A DNA stretch of 64,000 nucleotides from Anaerolineae bacterium (GTDB taxonomy: Bacteria; Chloroflexota; Anaerolineae; B4-G1; SLSP01): the NCBI GenBank assembly GCA_026645815.1, contig JAPKMR010000009.1, forward strand, positions 1-64,000, in the 5' to 3' direction. Positions within the stretch are counted from its first letter, which is position 1. Each line of letters begins with the position of its first letter. The notes beneath the pieces were generated by a model. The model saw nothing but the letters and a program-made list of their open reading frames with translations, had not been told where the DNA came from and searched no databases. The position numbers and the translations under genes were made by a program. Positions 18,446 through 26,631 of this stretch are shown here, one piece after another.

Positions 18446-19690
18446 TTACTTCGCGATGGGGGAAACATACGTGCGATGTTTGCGCAATACTTGCGCATAA
18501 CAGCCTTCAACAATGTCCGCAATCCGCTCCACAGTGTAACGACGCTCAAGTTTCTGACGCCCTCGCTCACCCATGGCTCGCGCCGCAACTTCATGCTCGA
18601 GTACCCAAGTCAACGCCCGGGCAACGCCGTCCGCATCATGTGGCGCAACCAACACCCCATCAACCCCATCAGTAACAAGAGAAGCTACAGAATCAATCCG
18701 AGCACCAATCACCGGTTTGCGATATGCCCAGGCTTCTAAATAGACGATGCCGAATGATTCCCCCACAGAAGGCAGAGCAAGAACATCGCAGGCGGTCAAA
18801 GCCATAAAACGCTCATGCTCCGTGACCTCAGGACGCACAATCAAGCCAGGCAACTCACCATATTCATACCACAACTGCTTTGAGAATTCCGTCTCAGGAC
18901 CCACAACAAGAAAATAGAGCTGTGGATAATGAGGTCGCATTTTAGCAAAAGCATGCAAACACAAATCCAGACCTTTATAATCTGTTTTACGCCCTAAGAA
19001 CAGAATAACGTTTGCCTGGGATGGAATCTCAAAATGCGCGCGACATGCACTGACCTCTAAAATTGGGAAATCAGCCAGCTGCACTCCGCTGCCACCGACC
19101 ACAATTTGAGCAGGACAATCACGCTCGAGAAGATAATCCCGTTCTGCTGCCGTCATCGTACAAACAGCGTTCGCCGAGCACATCATCTCCCACATATAGC
19201 CAACATCATGCGTTATCCATTGCTCAGAATGAAGCAAAGGTGAGATAACTACCGGCAAATGTTGGGCGCGAGCAATCTTATAAGCAAGCCAGGCATGCGA
19301 ATAATGTAGATTCACAATATGAACCAAATCATACTCCGAGGCTGTTTTTAGCAATGCCGCAATCATCCCCGAGCATATTGGTCCATTGCCAGCCCAGATG
19401 AAAGGCTGATACCAGGTTGCGCCAGTAGAGGCATAACCACTAACGCCATACTGCAATATACGCCACACAGTTTTGGTGCGCTTCAAACTACGGAAGCGAT
19501 GCACACGAACGCCATTTACAGATTCATACCCCGGAAGATGATTCTCCCAGGTGCGATAATCAGTAGAGCGGCTCGTAAATACATCCACAGCATGACCCCG
19601 GTGCACCAGCTCCTCCGAAAGATCCGTGATATATCTTTCAGCGCCGCCAATCGCTGGATAATACTGATGAGAAATGTGCAGTAGTCGCAT
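18446..19690 (-). CDS. GT4-family glycosyltransferase
   Basis: This GT-B enzyme is 414 residues. It begins MRLLHISHQYYPAIGGAERYITDLS, with the typical G-G-A-E acceptor loop. The donor domain has ILFLGRKTDYKGLDLCLHAF, E-x7-E as ESFGIVYLE, and AWAYRKPVIGARIDSVASLV. The start ATG shares one base with the stop of the upstream gene (TAATG), a strong coupling signal. A 46-base gap separates it from the next gene. It is paralogous to the product at 15589-16869. Confidence 0.86.
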   Translation of the reverse strand: MRLLHISHQYYPAIGGAERYITDLSEELVHRGHAVDVFTSRSTDYRTWENHLPGYESVNGVRVHRFRSLKRTKTVWRILQYGVSGYASTGATWYQPFIWAGNGPICSGMIAALLKTASEYDLVHIVNLHYSHAWLAYKIARAQHLPVVISPLLHSEQWITHDVGYMWEMMCSANAVCTMTAAERDYLLERDCPAQIVVGGSGVQLADFPILEVSACRAHFEIPSQANVILFLGRKTDYKGLDLCLHAFAKMRPHYPQLYFLVVGPETEFSKQLWYEYGELPGLIVRPEVTEHERFMALTACDVLALPSVGESFGIVYLEAWAYRKPVIGARIDSVASLVTDGVDGVLVAPHDADGVARALTWVLEHEVAARAMGERGRQKLERRYTVERIADIVEGCYAQVLRKHRTYVSPIAK

Positions 19691-20928
19691 TATGAATTTA
19701 ACACTTCAGAATAGATAGACGTAAGTTGCTCGATATGATGGTTTAGACTTAGTTCCGTGCGCATTTTGCGCACGGAGTTCAGGCGCATCCGGCGCCGTGC
19801 ATGGGACGACTTCTGTATGTGGCGTAGGACACATTGCACAAGTGCCGCTGAATCGCCAGGAGCAAAAAGATATCCAGTTTCCTCAGGCACAATCAATTCT
19901 GGGATCCCACCTAATGCAGAACCAACCACCGGAGTCCCCATCTGCGAGCTTTCAAAAATCACTACGGGTGAATTCTCATGTGATACCGAAGGCAGTAGGA
20001 CCAAATCCGAGGCAGCAAAAAGCCAACGCATTTCCTCAGGCGGCAACACCCCCAACACATGAACAGCCGAGCCAAAATGCCGAAAACCATCAAGAAAACG
20101 CTGTTCTCCACCGCCAGCAACTGCCAGATGCAAATTTGGATAGTGGCTGAGCAACATAGGAAGTGCAGATAATACAACTTTAGCACCCTTGATCTCTACA
20201 CCACCGCCAGCGAATGACAATAAGGGATAGGTCCGCGTTTCCTCCAACCAGCGCCTAATCTCAGGGTGTTGTGGTGGTGCAGCAGGCTTCTCGTGAAAGC
20301 CTAAACGCAACAAGCGAAAGCGCTCGCGGGCGTAGCCTGCCTCCACATGCCGCTCAATAAGAGCCTGACTCGGAGACAAGAACAGCTCCACGTTGGAAGT
20401 CAAAGCAGCAAAAATGCTGCGCCGACGGGGTACGTTAGCCCAAAAATCATACCGGCGGAAACAATGGTGGCAATCACGGGGAAAGATCTTTGGGTCACAA
20501 AAACTGCCGTCCGCCTGATAGAGCATGTTATTGGGGCACAACAGCCACAAATCGTGTAAGGTATTCACCACTGGAATACCCACAGCCCTACACGCAGTAT
20601 GTACCGCCAGCGTCGCGCCAGAGACGTTATGCACATGCACAAGGTCGGGTTGCAACCTGCGCAACTCTGCAACCAAATAGCGATGAACTCGCAGATCCCA
20701 CATGTCGCTGATGGGAGAGCGCAAGCTGGTGAAGAAATGCACTCGATGCACAGGGATTCCAGCGTATTCATACCATTCATCACGAGCTTCGGGCAAACGA
20801 TTGTAAAGGACGATGATTGAACAATCAATACCACGTTGCAGCAAAGCCTGGCAGGTGTGAAGATTCGATACCTCAGCACCACCAGTGTAGCCTGGCGGGA
20901 ATGTATTCATCACAAACAGAACTCGCAT
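19690..20928 (-). CDS. GT4-family glycosyltransferase with a cysteine-cluster insertion
   Basis: The product is 412 residues. The N-terminus MRVLFVMNTFPPGYTGGAEVS is the canonical GT4 acceptor loop. The cysteine insertion reads DLWLLCPNNMLY...SFCDPKIFPRDCHHC (about 127-160). The donor domain has LSFAGGGVEIKGAKVVLSAL and E-x7-E as ENSPVVIFE, followed by GTPVVGSALGGIPELI. It lies nine bases after the GT2 gene in the same operon. It belongs to the same three-member paralog group as the products at 13037 and 14321. Confidence 0.86.
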   Translation of the reverse strand: MRVLFVMNTFPPGYTGGAEVSNLHTCQALLQRGIDCSIIVLYNRLPEARDEWYEYAGIPVHRVHFFTSLRSPISDMWDLRVHRYLVAELRRLQPDLVHVHNVSGATLAVHTACRAVGIPVVNTLHDLWLLCPNNMLYQADGSFCDPKIFPRDCHHCFRRYDFWANVPRRRSIFAALTSNVELFLSPSQALIERHVEAGYARERFRLLRLGFHEKPAAPPQHPEIRRWLEETRTYPLLSFAGGGVEIKGAKVVLSALPMLLSHYPNLHLAVAGGGEQRFLDGFRHFGSAVHVLGVLPPEEMRWLFAASDLVLLPSVSHENSPVVIFESSQMGTPVVGSALGGIPELIVPEETGYLFAPGDSAALVQCVLRHIQKSSHARRRMRLNSVRKMRTELSLNHHIEQLTSIYSEVLNS

Positions 20929-20937
20929 AACAGCTCG

Positions 20938-22245
20938 TTAATCCTTCTGCAACCGTCGAAGTTCTAGCCCAAGATCGGATATCTCGCGCCGCATCCCCAA
21001 ATCGTACTCGATCAACACGTCGGCCAACCGTGTTCTGTCACGCAATCCAGATTCCAACGCAGTAATTACTTGCTGATTGAATACGGTTTGTTGCTGTACT
21101 AGAGGAGCAATATAAGCTGAAGTAAGGTAATCATAAACCCATTTTCGCAGCGCTTTCAGTATGCGTCCTCCCCATTTCGTCTTAGGCTCAAGTGGATAGG
21201 TCTGAATACTCGCCAATTGATGCAAATCGGCAATCAGGTGCGTTCTTTCAGATATAGAATCGGGGCCGACATCTTCAGGCAGGGAAACTGTCGAACGCAA
21301 ACGCAACAATGCACTGGCCAAAGTATCAACTGCATCAATCGTGCTTCCATACAGTCGAATGCGCCATTGAATCAAATCATCAAGAATCAATAAATGATAC
21401 AAGTAACTGCGCAACAACGCCGCGATAAGACGTTCTCCGCCCGGGGCTACGCTGCACAGGTATTCTTGTTCCGCAGCAGTGAACTGTAGCAACTCCTCAG
21501 AAGACCAATGCTTCAAAACAAATCGCAGACGGTTGCGATGGAAGCTATACATTCCCTCATGGCTCATGGAGCTAGCCAGACTATGTTCAGCATGCACTAA
21601 CACAGCTGAAGGCGCATATACCACGCGGAATCCCGCTGCACGCACCCGATAACACCAATCTACATCTTCATAATATACTGGAGAGAAGCCCACATCCAGG
21701 TCACCTACTTGCGCATAAACCTCGCGTGCAATCATCAGTGCTGCGCCAGTGACGAAATCCACATCAGTAACCGAATCATACTGACCGCAATCCCGTTCAT
21801 GGGCGCCAATATGATACCCTTCACCACGGATATTCACCATACCACCCGCATGCTGAATCGTCCCATCAGGATATAGGGTCTTACAACCCACAATTCCAAT
21901 AGTGGTATCAGCTAAAAAAGTTTCAGCTAATGCCCTTAACCAGCCCGGCGACACTATTGTGTCTTGATTCAGCAGAATCAAGAGATCACCTTTTGCCGCA
22001 CTCAAGCCGAGATTGCAGCCTCCTGAAAAACCCAAATTCGAAGGCGCACGCAATAGCCGTACTTGTGGATAGTGATGCGCAATAAGATCCCCCGCTCCAT
22101 CGGGAGAAGCATTATCAACCACCACAATTTCAGAGTCCGGGTAATCTTGAGCACAGATTGCCTGTAAACAAGGCAACATGCAATCACGACCATTCCAGAC
22201 AGGTATGATTACTGAAGCGCTGGGAAAACCGTGCATATCCTCCAC
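20938..22245 (-). CDS. GT2-family glycosyltransferase (rhamnosyl/galactofuranosyl-transferase type) with C-terminal tail
   Basis: The product is 435 residues in a GT-A fold. The N-terminus has ASVIIPVWNGRDCMLPCLQAI, then VVVDNASPDG, NLGFSGGCNLGL and LILLNQDT, where NQD takes the place of the metal-binding DxD. PVYYEDVDWCYRVRAAGF holds the catalytic-base acidic pair (ED). This is the inverting WbbL/GlfT-like subgroup. The tail after about residue 350 has KWVYDYLTSAYIAPL...TVFNQQVITALE, resembling the tail of the GT4 at 16885-18390. The start codon is uncertain (GTG 22245 or the ATG nine bases on). It lies 34 bases after the ABC ATPase gene. Confidence 0.85.
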   Translation of the reverse strand: MEDMHGFPSASVIIPVWNGRDCMLPCLQAICAQDYPDSEIVVVDNASPDGAGDLIAHHYPQVRLLRAPSNLGFSGGCNLGLSAAKGDLLILLNQDTIVSPGWLRALAETFLADTTIGIVGCKTLYPDGTIQHAGGMVNIRGEGYHIGAHERDCGQYDSVTDVDFVTGAALMIAREVYAQVGDLDVGFSPVYYEDVDWCYRVRAAGFRVVYAPSAVLVHAEHSLASSMSHEGMYSFHRNRLRFVLKHWSSEELLQFTAAEQEYLCSVAPGGERLIAALLRSYLYHLLILDDLIQWRIRLYGSTIDAVDTLASALLRLRSTVSLPEDVGPDSISERTHLIADLHQLASIQTYPLEPKTKWGGRILKALRKWVYDYLTSAYIAPLVQQQTVFNQQVITALESGLRDRTRLADVLIEYDLGMRREISDLGLELRRLQKD

Positions 22246-22279
22246 ACCAACCGACTGACAAAGAGTGGGTCAAACTCTA

Positions 22280-23521
22280 TCACTGATAAGCCGCACGTGA
22301 GGTTACACCGCCCTGCCATTGCCAGCTCCCACCCATGGTGATAAGCCCATACTTTTCCACGGAACCGGGTAGGATAACAAAAGGGTAAAGCCGATCATGA
22401 TAATCATACATTTCGATGGCATCCCAATCATGAGCCGATAACGAAATGAGATATTTACCCTCCAGAAGTGGTACAGATGAAATCTCATAAGATACGACGC
22501 CTTCACCTTCAACCCAGGGAATTTCCAACCCTGCAAACCGTGTATTTGGTCCGGTGATATGTGTGCCATCACTGTGATGAATTCCCAAACCAAAAACCGG
22601 ATGCACTATACGTTCCGGTGCCTCATAGTGTATGGCAACAATCATCGTTTCGCCATTTCTAAACAACCGCTTTGGAGCACCCTCACCATCCAATAGGTCT
22701 ACGCGCTTGATCTTCACTCGCCCCGTGCCCCATTGCTGCGCGGTACCAGAGGATCGCAAGCGTCCCTCCTCCGCTTCCCAACCATGTACAGTATATCGTT
22801 GCACCACAGATTCGGCGCTACCATCCGCCACCAACGTTCCAGAATCTAACCAGAGTGCACGCGAGCAAAGCGAGCGCACAGTATCAGCGCTATGCGAGAC
22901 AAAAAGAAGAGTCAATCCAGCGCCGCGCAACTGGTCAATTCGTTCATAGCACTTCCGCTGAAACGCCGCGTCGCCCACCGCCAGCACCTCATCCACCAGC
23001 AAAATCTCTGGGTCAGTATGCACCGCCACCGCAAAGCCCAAGCGCACATACATGCCAGAGGAATAGTGCTTGACCGGCACGTCAATGAAAGGCTCGAGTT
23101 CGGAAAAGGCGACAATCTCGTCGAAGCGGCGGTCCACCTCCTGACGGCTAAGGCCCATCATGGAAGCGTTCAGGTAAACATTCTCACGCCCGGTAAGGTC
23201 TGGATGAAAGCCCGCGCCTAGCTCAAGGAGCGCTCCTACGCGCCCGTTGACCTCAATGCGCCCGGAGGTGGGCTCCAAAATACGTGAGATTAGCTTCAAC
23301 ACCGTGCTCTTGCCAACACCGTTAGGACCAATCAAGCCAACCGTCTCACCATCCGCGACCTCAAAACTGACGTCACGCAAAGCCCAAAACTCTTCGGTGG
23401 GAGTCGGCGCCCGGCGGCGCCATGGGACCAGACGAATAAGGATTTCCTGAAGTGAATGCGGGCGGTGCTGGTGCAACGCAAAACACTTGGAGATATTTTC
23501 AAAACGAATAGCTGTGCTCAC
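22280..23521 (-). CDS. Polysaccharide ABC transporter ATPase, Wzt type, with C-terminal carbohydrate-binding domain
   Basis: The product is 413 residues from a GTG start. The ATPase domain (1 to about 240) has Walker A GPNGVGKST (65-73), the family-typical signature YSSGM (153-157) and Walker B LLVDEVLAVGD (about 174-184). The C-terminal domain (about 260-413) has the beta-sandwich pattern of Wzt C-terminal domains, including FRNGETMIVAIHYEA, VFGLGIHHSDG and LLEGKYLISLSAHD. In O-antigen systems that domain recognises the capped chain end before export by the partner Wzm. It is the first gene of the glycosyltransferase operon. No Wzm-type permease gene is present in the window, so the partner must be encoded elsewhere. 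Confidence 0.9.
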   Translation of the reverse strand: MSTAIRFENISKCFALHQHRPHSLQEILIRLVPWRRRAPTPTEEFWALRDVSFEVADGETVGLIGPNGVGKSTVLKLISRILEPTSGRIEVNGRVGALLELGAGFHPDLTGRENVYLNASMMGLSRQEVDRRFDEIVAFSELEPFIDVPVKHYSSGMYVRLGFAVAVHTDPEILLVDEVLAVGDAAFQRKCYERIDQLRGAGLTLLFVSHSADTVRSLCSRALWLDSGTLVADGSAESVVQRYTVHGWEAEEGRLRSSGTAQQWGTGRVKIKRVDLLDGEGAPKRLFRNGETMIVAIHYEAPERIVHPVFGLGIHHSDGTHITGPNTRFAGLEIPWVEGEGVVSYEISSVPLLEGKYLISLSAHDWDAIEMYDYHDRLYPFVILPGSVEKYGLITMGGSWQWQGGVTSRAAYQ

Positions 23522-23643
23522 AGGATACTCAGTTCTTCATCTCAACAACATGTGTGTATGAGACATTGGAATAGTCAGGGACTTAAGGTAACACAAATGC
23601 GAGAAAACGCAACCTGATTGCATATGTCTCTGTAATAAACAAC

Positions 23644-23667
23644 AGCGCCCCGCTTCCACGGGGCGCT
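23644..23667 (-). terminator. Probable terminator after the 500-residue secreted protein gene
   Basis: A perfect 9-bp GC-rich stem (23644-23652 with 23659-23667) has a 6-base loop. It lies 24 bases downstream of the stop at 23691. On the minus strand it is followed by a T-rich stretch. Confidence 0.65.
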
Positions 23668-23690
23668 ATGAACATCCACTGTCATCCAGG

Positions 23691-25172
23691 TTATGGAACG
23701 AAGTCCACCATCCGCCCATCACTGGTGAGCCAACCACAAGGACCCTCCGTACAGGTACTATCCGGGGGCACCTCACAGAGATTCCGCGCCACCAACGGCA
23801 GATATACAAAGTAGGAAAAGGGACCCGCTGCCGTTGCTGAGAAAGTCCCAGGCTCCGCCAGAGCCTCCATTGCCTTCATATCCAGATTCATAGTTAGCTC
23901 GGCGCCTTCAATGATGCCAGCGGCCATGGTTGGTTGCCACGAAGGGCCGACCATCCGCAACGAGACCTGCTGAAGGCCACAGGAGATACGTGTAACCCTC
24001 AGATACACCGCCTGCATGTTCATGGAAGTATTGTAAATCTGATCCAGCAACGCGGCGCTGCAATTGCCCTGAATCATGCAGGGGTTATATTCCACACCCG
24101 CGGGCACAAAATATTCCGGCGCCGCCAGACTGGCGCCTTCCATATAGGGCAGATAAACAGTACCATTGGCAAGATCCATATCCTTCCAGTGTCCTCGCAG
24201 CGGCAAGCCCATGCTCGAGACATGGTCCACCGATAGACCCTGGGGAGTATTCATACGATACGTACCACCGGTAGGACGGCCCACATTCGAGGTCGGATTG
24301 CCCGGAAACTGTGTGTACATATCCACCGGCATAGTCGGGAAATTCAGCCACAGATAATCTGCGTTCTCCGGGATATGGAGCTGGAAACGCTCATGGCGGT
24401 CACTGAAGCGAGCACTCAATTGGCTAACTAACGGCTGTAGCAAGCCTGCATAGCCCACACCCAGATAGGAATGGAACGTGAAGGACTCTGTGCTCAACAC
24501 CTCAACATTGACGGCAACCGGAGAGTTCAGGGTATAGACCGCAGTGAGTTGCGAGTAATTCTTGCCCGAGATGATGACCTCGCAGCCCATGTTGCCCGGC
24601 ATGATTAACGCGCCCTCCGCCGTGAAACGCGAGCTCAGGAGGGAACTCTCCCAGTAGCGATACTGATTTTCCCACTCCGATTGCTGCGGATTGCGCACTG
24701 GCTTGTTCAAACCTGAGGGCACATAGGAGTAGAGTGTTGCCTGGCGCGTGACCTCAGTAGCGCCGCTGTAGAGCCGCACTGTCGTGGCAGGCGACACGCT
24801 ACCAAACTGATCAATTCGGGCGGGTTGCCCCAGGCAACCAAACATTGTACCAGTCCAGGCGCCATCTACGACATAGCGCGGGTACACATCCGCGGTAATC
24901 ACCACGGTATCACCATTGCGCTGACCCGAGCGATAGCGCACAATGCCATAACCCGGGGTATAGGAAAGGATACTGCCGGTCAAATAGGAATCCGGAACGG
25001 CGCCTACCAGATCCACGATGTTCAACCCGCGAGGCTCATACCACTCCGTAGCGCCACCTGTCGCCATAGTCTCCGGACTGATATCCATCGCCAGGGAAGG
25101 TACAGCATTCGTCAGCAACACCATGACGACCGCTATAACCGCAATCCAACGGACTCCGCCTCGCCGTTTCAT
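23691..25172 (-). CDS. Secreted protein of unknown function with a YLPLV motif near the C-terminus
   Basis: The start is ATG 25172, with GGAGG seven bases ahead; the ATG at 25193 is rejected because the ribosome site lies inside that extension. The product is about 493 residues. A signal peptide is clear (RWIAVIAVVMVLLTNAVPSLA). No enzyme motif was recognised. The body is rich in Tyr, Ser and Thr and looks beta-structured, with scattered cysteines. Near the end is FSYFVYLPLVARN, followed by a cysteine-containing tail (CEVPPDSTCTEGPCGW). The YLPLV element recurs in other exported proteins of this window. The gene is monocistronic, between terminators, just upstream of the Wzt operon. Confidence 0.65.
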   Translation of the reverse strand: MKRRGGVRWIAVIAVVMVLLTNAVPSLAMDISPETMATGGATEWYEPRGLNIVDLVGAVPDSYLTGSILSYTPGYGIVRYRSGQRNGDTVVITADVYPRYVVDGAWTGTMFGCLGQPARIDQFGSVSPATTVRLYSGATEVTRQATLYSYVPSGLNKPVRNPQQSEWENQYRYWESSLLSSRFTAEGALIMPGNMGCEVIISGKNYSQLTAVYTLNSPVAVNVEVLSTESFTFHSYLGVGYAGLLQPLVSQLSARFSDRHERFQLHIPENADYLWLNFPTMPVDMYTQFPGNPTSNVGRPTGGTYRMNTPQGLSVDHVSSMGLPLRGHWKDMDLANGTVYLPYMEGASLAAPEYFVPAGVEYNPCMIQGNCSAALLDQIYNTSMNMQAVYLRVTRISCGLQQVSLRMVGPSWQPTMAAGIIEGAELTMNLDMKAMEALAEPGTFSATAAGPFSYFVYLPLVARNLCEVPPDSTCTEGPCGWLTSDGRMVDFVP

Positions 25173-25300
25173 CAAACACCTCCACCCATTCATGGATTAA
25201 GCCAGAATACAACTCAATTCTTAACTTAATTATAACCCAAGAATAGGTTTGGTCAATAGGAAAAAGGTCACAAAATCAAAATTCCTGACGGTTCTCAAAC

Positions 25301-25334
25301 ATTGACCGCGACAGGTCTCCTTGTCGCGGTCAAT
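25301..25334 (-). terminator. Stem-loop after the GH-A-like protein gene
   Basis: A perfect 13-bp stem (25301-25313 with 25322-25334) has an 8-base loop. It lies about 40 bases after the stop at 25375, in the gap before the next minus-strand gene. Confidence 0.6.
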
Positions 25335-25374
25335 GTGCTTACCCCCGAAAGATCAAGAGGGTAAGAGTAAACCC

Positions 25375-26616
25375 TTAACGTACATCCAGATACCTGCCGG
25401 CATACTCCGCAAACGTCTGACCTGTAGCAGTTAACGCGCCAGTGTTCGGATCAATCAGATAGGCAAAATCATTGAACATTGGATTGTTATCATCCAGGCT
25501 ATACCAGGCCCAGCGCTGCACCAAACGGCACTGATCATCGTCATAACCCAGGCTGCAATCCTTCGTGTTCATGAAGTAATCGAAGGTCTGGATCATAAAA
25601 CTCTGCACCACGTTCAATTTATTCAAATTAGCGTGGCGATAGACGATCCCGTATTCCGACACGATGAGCGGCTTCTGTTGCTGCCCGTGATCCTTCATCC
25701 ATTGGCGAAACAAACGAATCTGATCCTCGAAGACTTTCATATCGTTTTGTTGCTCATCCATGTACATCGCCCCAATAGGCTCACTACTCCCCGGTGGAAT
25801 ATCCGCGCCGTACTCATTCCAGTACTCTCTAAAGATAAAGTTATGGACATTCCAAACATCCACCGGTATAGCGGTTCCATAAAGATACCAATAATGGTTC
25901 CAGACCTTAGTCAGATATTCCAATCGCAGACCGGTGGTCTGAACCATGCCCCCAATGCCCACCGTGGCGGTAGGATCCGCAGCCTTGATTGCGTGGTAAA
26001 TCTCGTGATAGGCGCGCGCGTAAAGCTCGGGGAGCATCTCGTCCTGCCCGCCGCCATCCCAATCGCGGCGATCCATCTCGTTGCCGATGAACCATAACAT
26101 CCCTCGATTGGTGCTCGCTACCGTGGCAATCTTGGCCAACCCGTCGGCAACTGAAGTGGAATCAGGCGAAGTAATGACATAGTCACGAGGATTCACATAG
26201 GGGCAAACCGCGCGGTCGCGCTTACGCTCGGGCCAACATGTGGTCAACTGGTGAATGCGCACAACCTGCACGTGATCCATGCCCAGGGGGCGCGGCGCGG
26301 CATCCTCTACACCAAAGCGCACATACCACCCCGCCGAAAGCTGTCTCACGGCTCCATAGCGGTCAATTCGTGGGGATAAGGCGCAATAACCCAAACGGGA
26401 GCTGCGAGGACCATAGTCGCGAAGAACCAGGGGCAGATACGCTCGTGGAATCACAGGGCCCGCGGCACTTTGATTACCCGCTGCCGGGACAGGCTCTTGA
26501 GCCGGCGCCAATGCCGCAGTTCCACGCGCACCCCCAATTCCCAAGACCAATCCCATCAGCACTCCGATAAGTACCAGGCAGCTCAGGCTACGCCCGAAAA
26601 CTTTGTCACGTCTCAT
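25375..26616 (-). CDS. Secreted GH-A-like (TIM-barrel) putative glycoside hydrolase, copy 1
   Basis: The product is 413 residues with a GGAGG ribosome site. A signal peptide or anchor (about 8-31) is followed by a linker with RAYLPLVLRD (58-67). The rest resembles a retaining clan GH-A barrel. FIGNEMD places a candidate acid/base Glu180 after Asn179, and PLIVSEYGI places a candidate nucleophile Glu321; the spacing fits the family. A paralog at 35411-36625 keeps both residues and the same blocks (DIPPG, HN[FY], RLFRQWM-like). The substrate is unknown; a role in trimming or remodelling the surface glycan is plausible given the neighbouring loci. A non-catalytic carbohydrate-binding barrel is the alternative. 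Confidence 0.7.
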   Translation of the reverse strand: MRRDKVFGRSLSCLVLIGVLMGLVLGIGGARGTAALAPAQEPVPAAGNQSAAGPVIPRAYLPLVLRDYGPRSSRLGYCALSPRIDRYGAVRQLSAGWYVRFGVEDAAPRPLGMDHVQVVRIHQLTTCWPERKRDRAVCPYVNPRDYVITSPDSTSVADGLAKIATVASTNRGMLWFIGNEMDRRDWDGGGQDEMLPELYARAYHEIYHAIKAADPTATVGIGGMVQTTGLRLEYLTKVWNHYWYLYGTAIPVDVWNVHNFIFREYWNEYGADIPPGSSEPIGAMYMDEQQNDMKVFEDQIRLFRQWMKDHGQQQKPLIVSEYGIVYRHANLNKLNVVQSFMIQTFDYFMNTKDCSLGYDDDQCRLVQRWAWYSLDDNNPMFNDFAYLIDPNTGALTATGQTFAEYAGRYLDVR

Positions 26617-26631
26617 GATCTTCCTCCTGAA

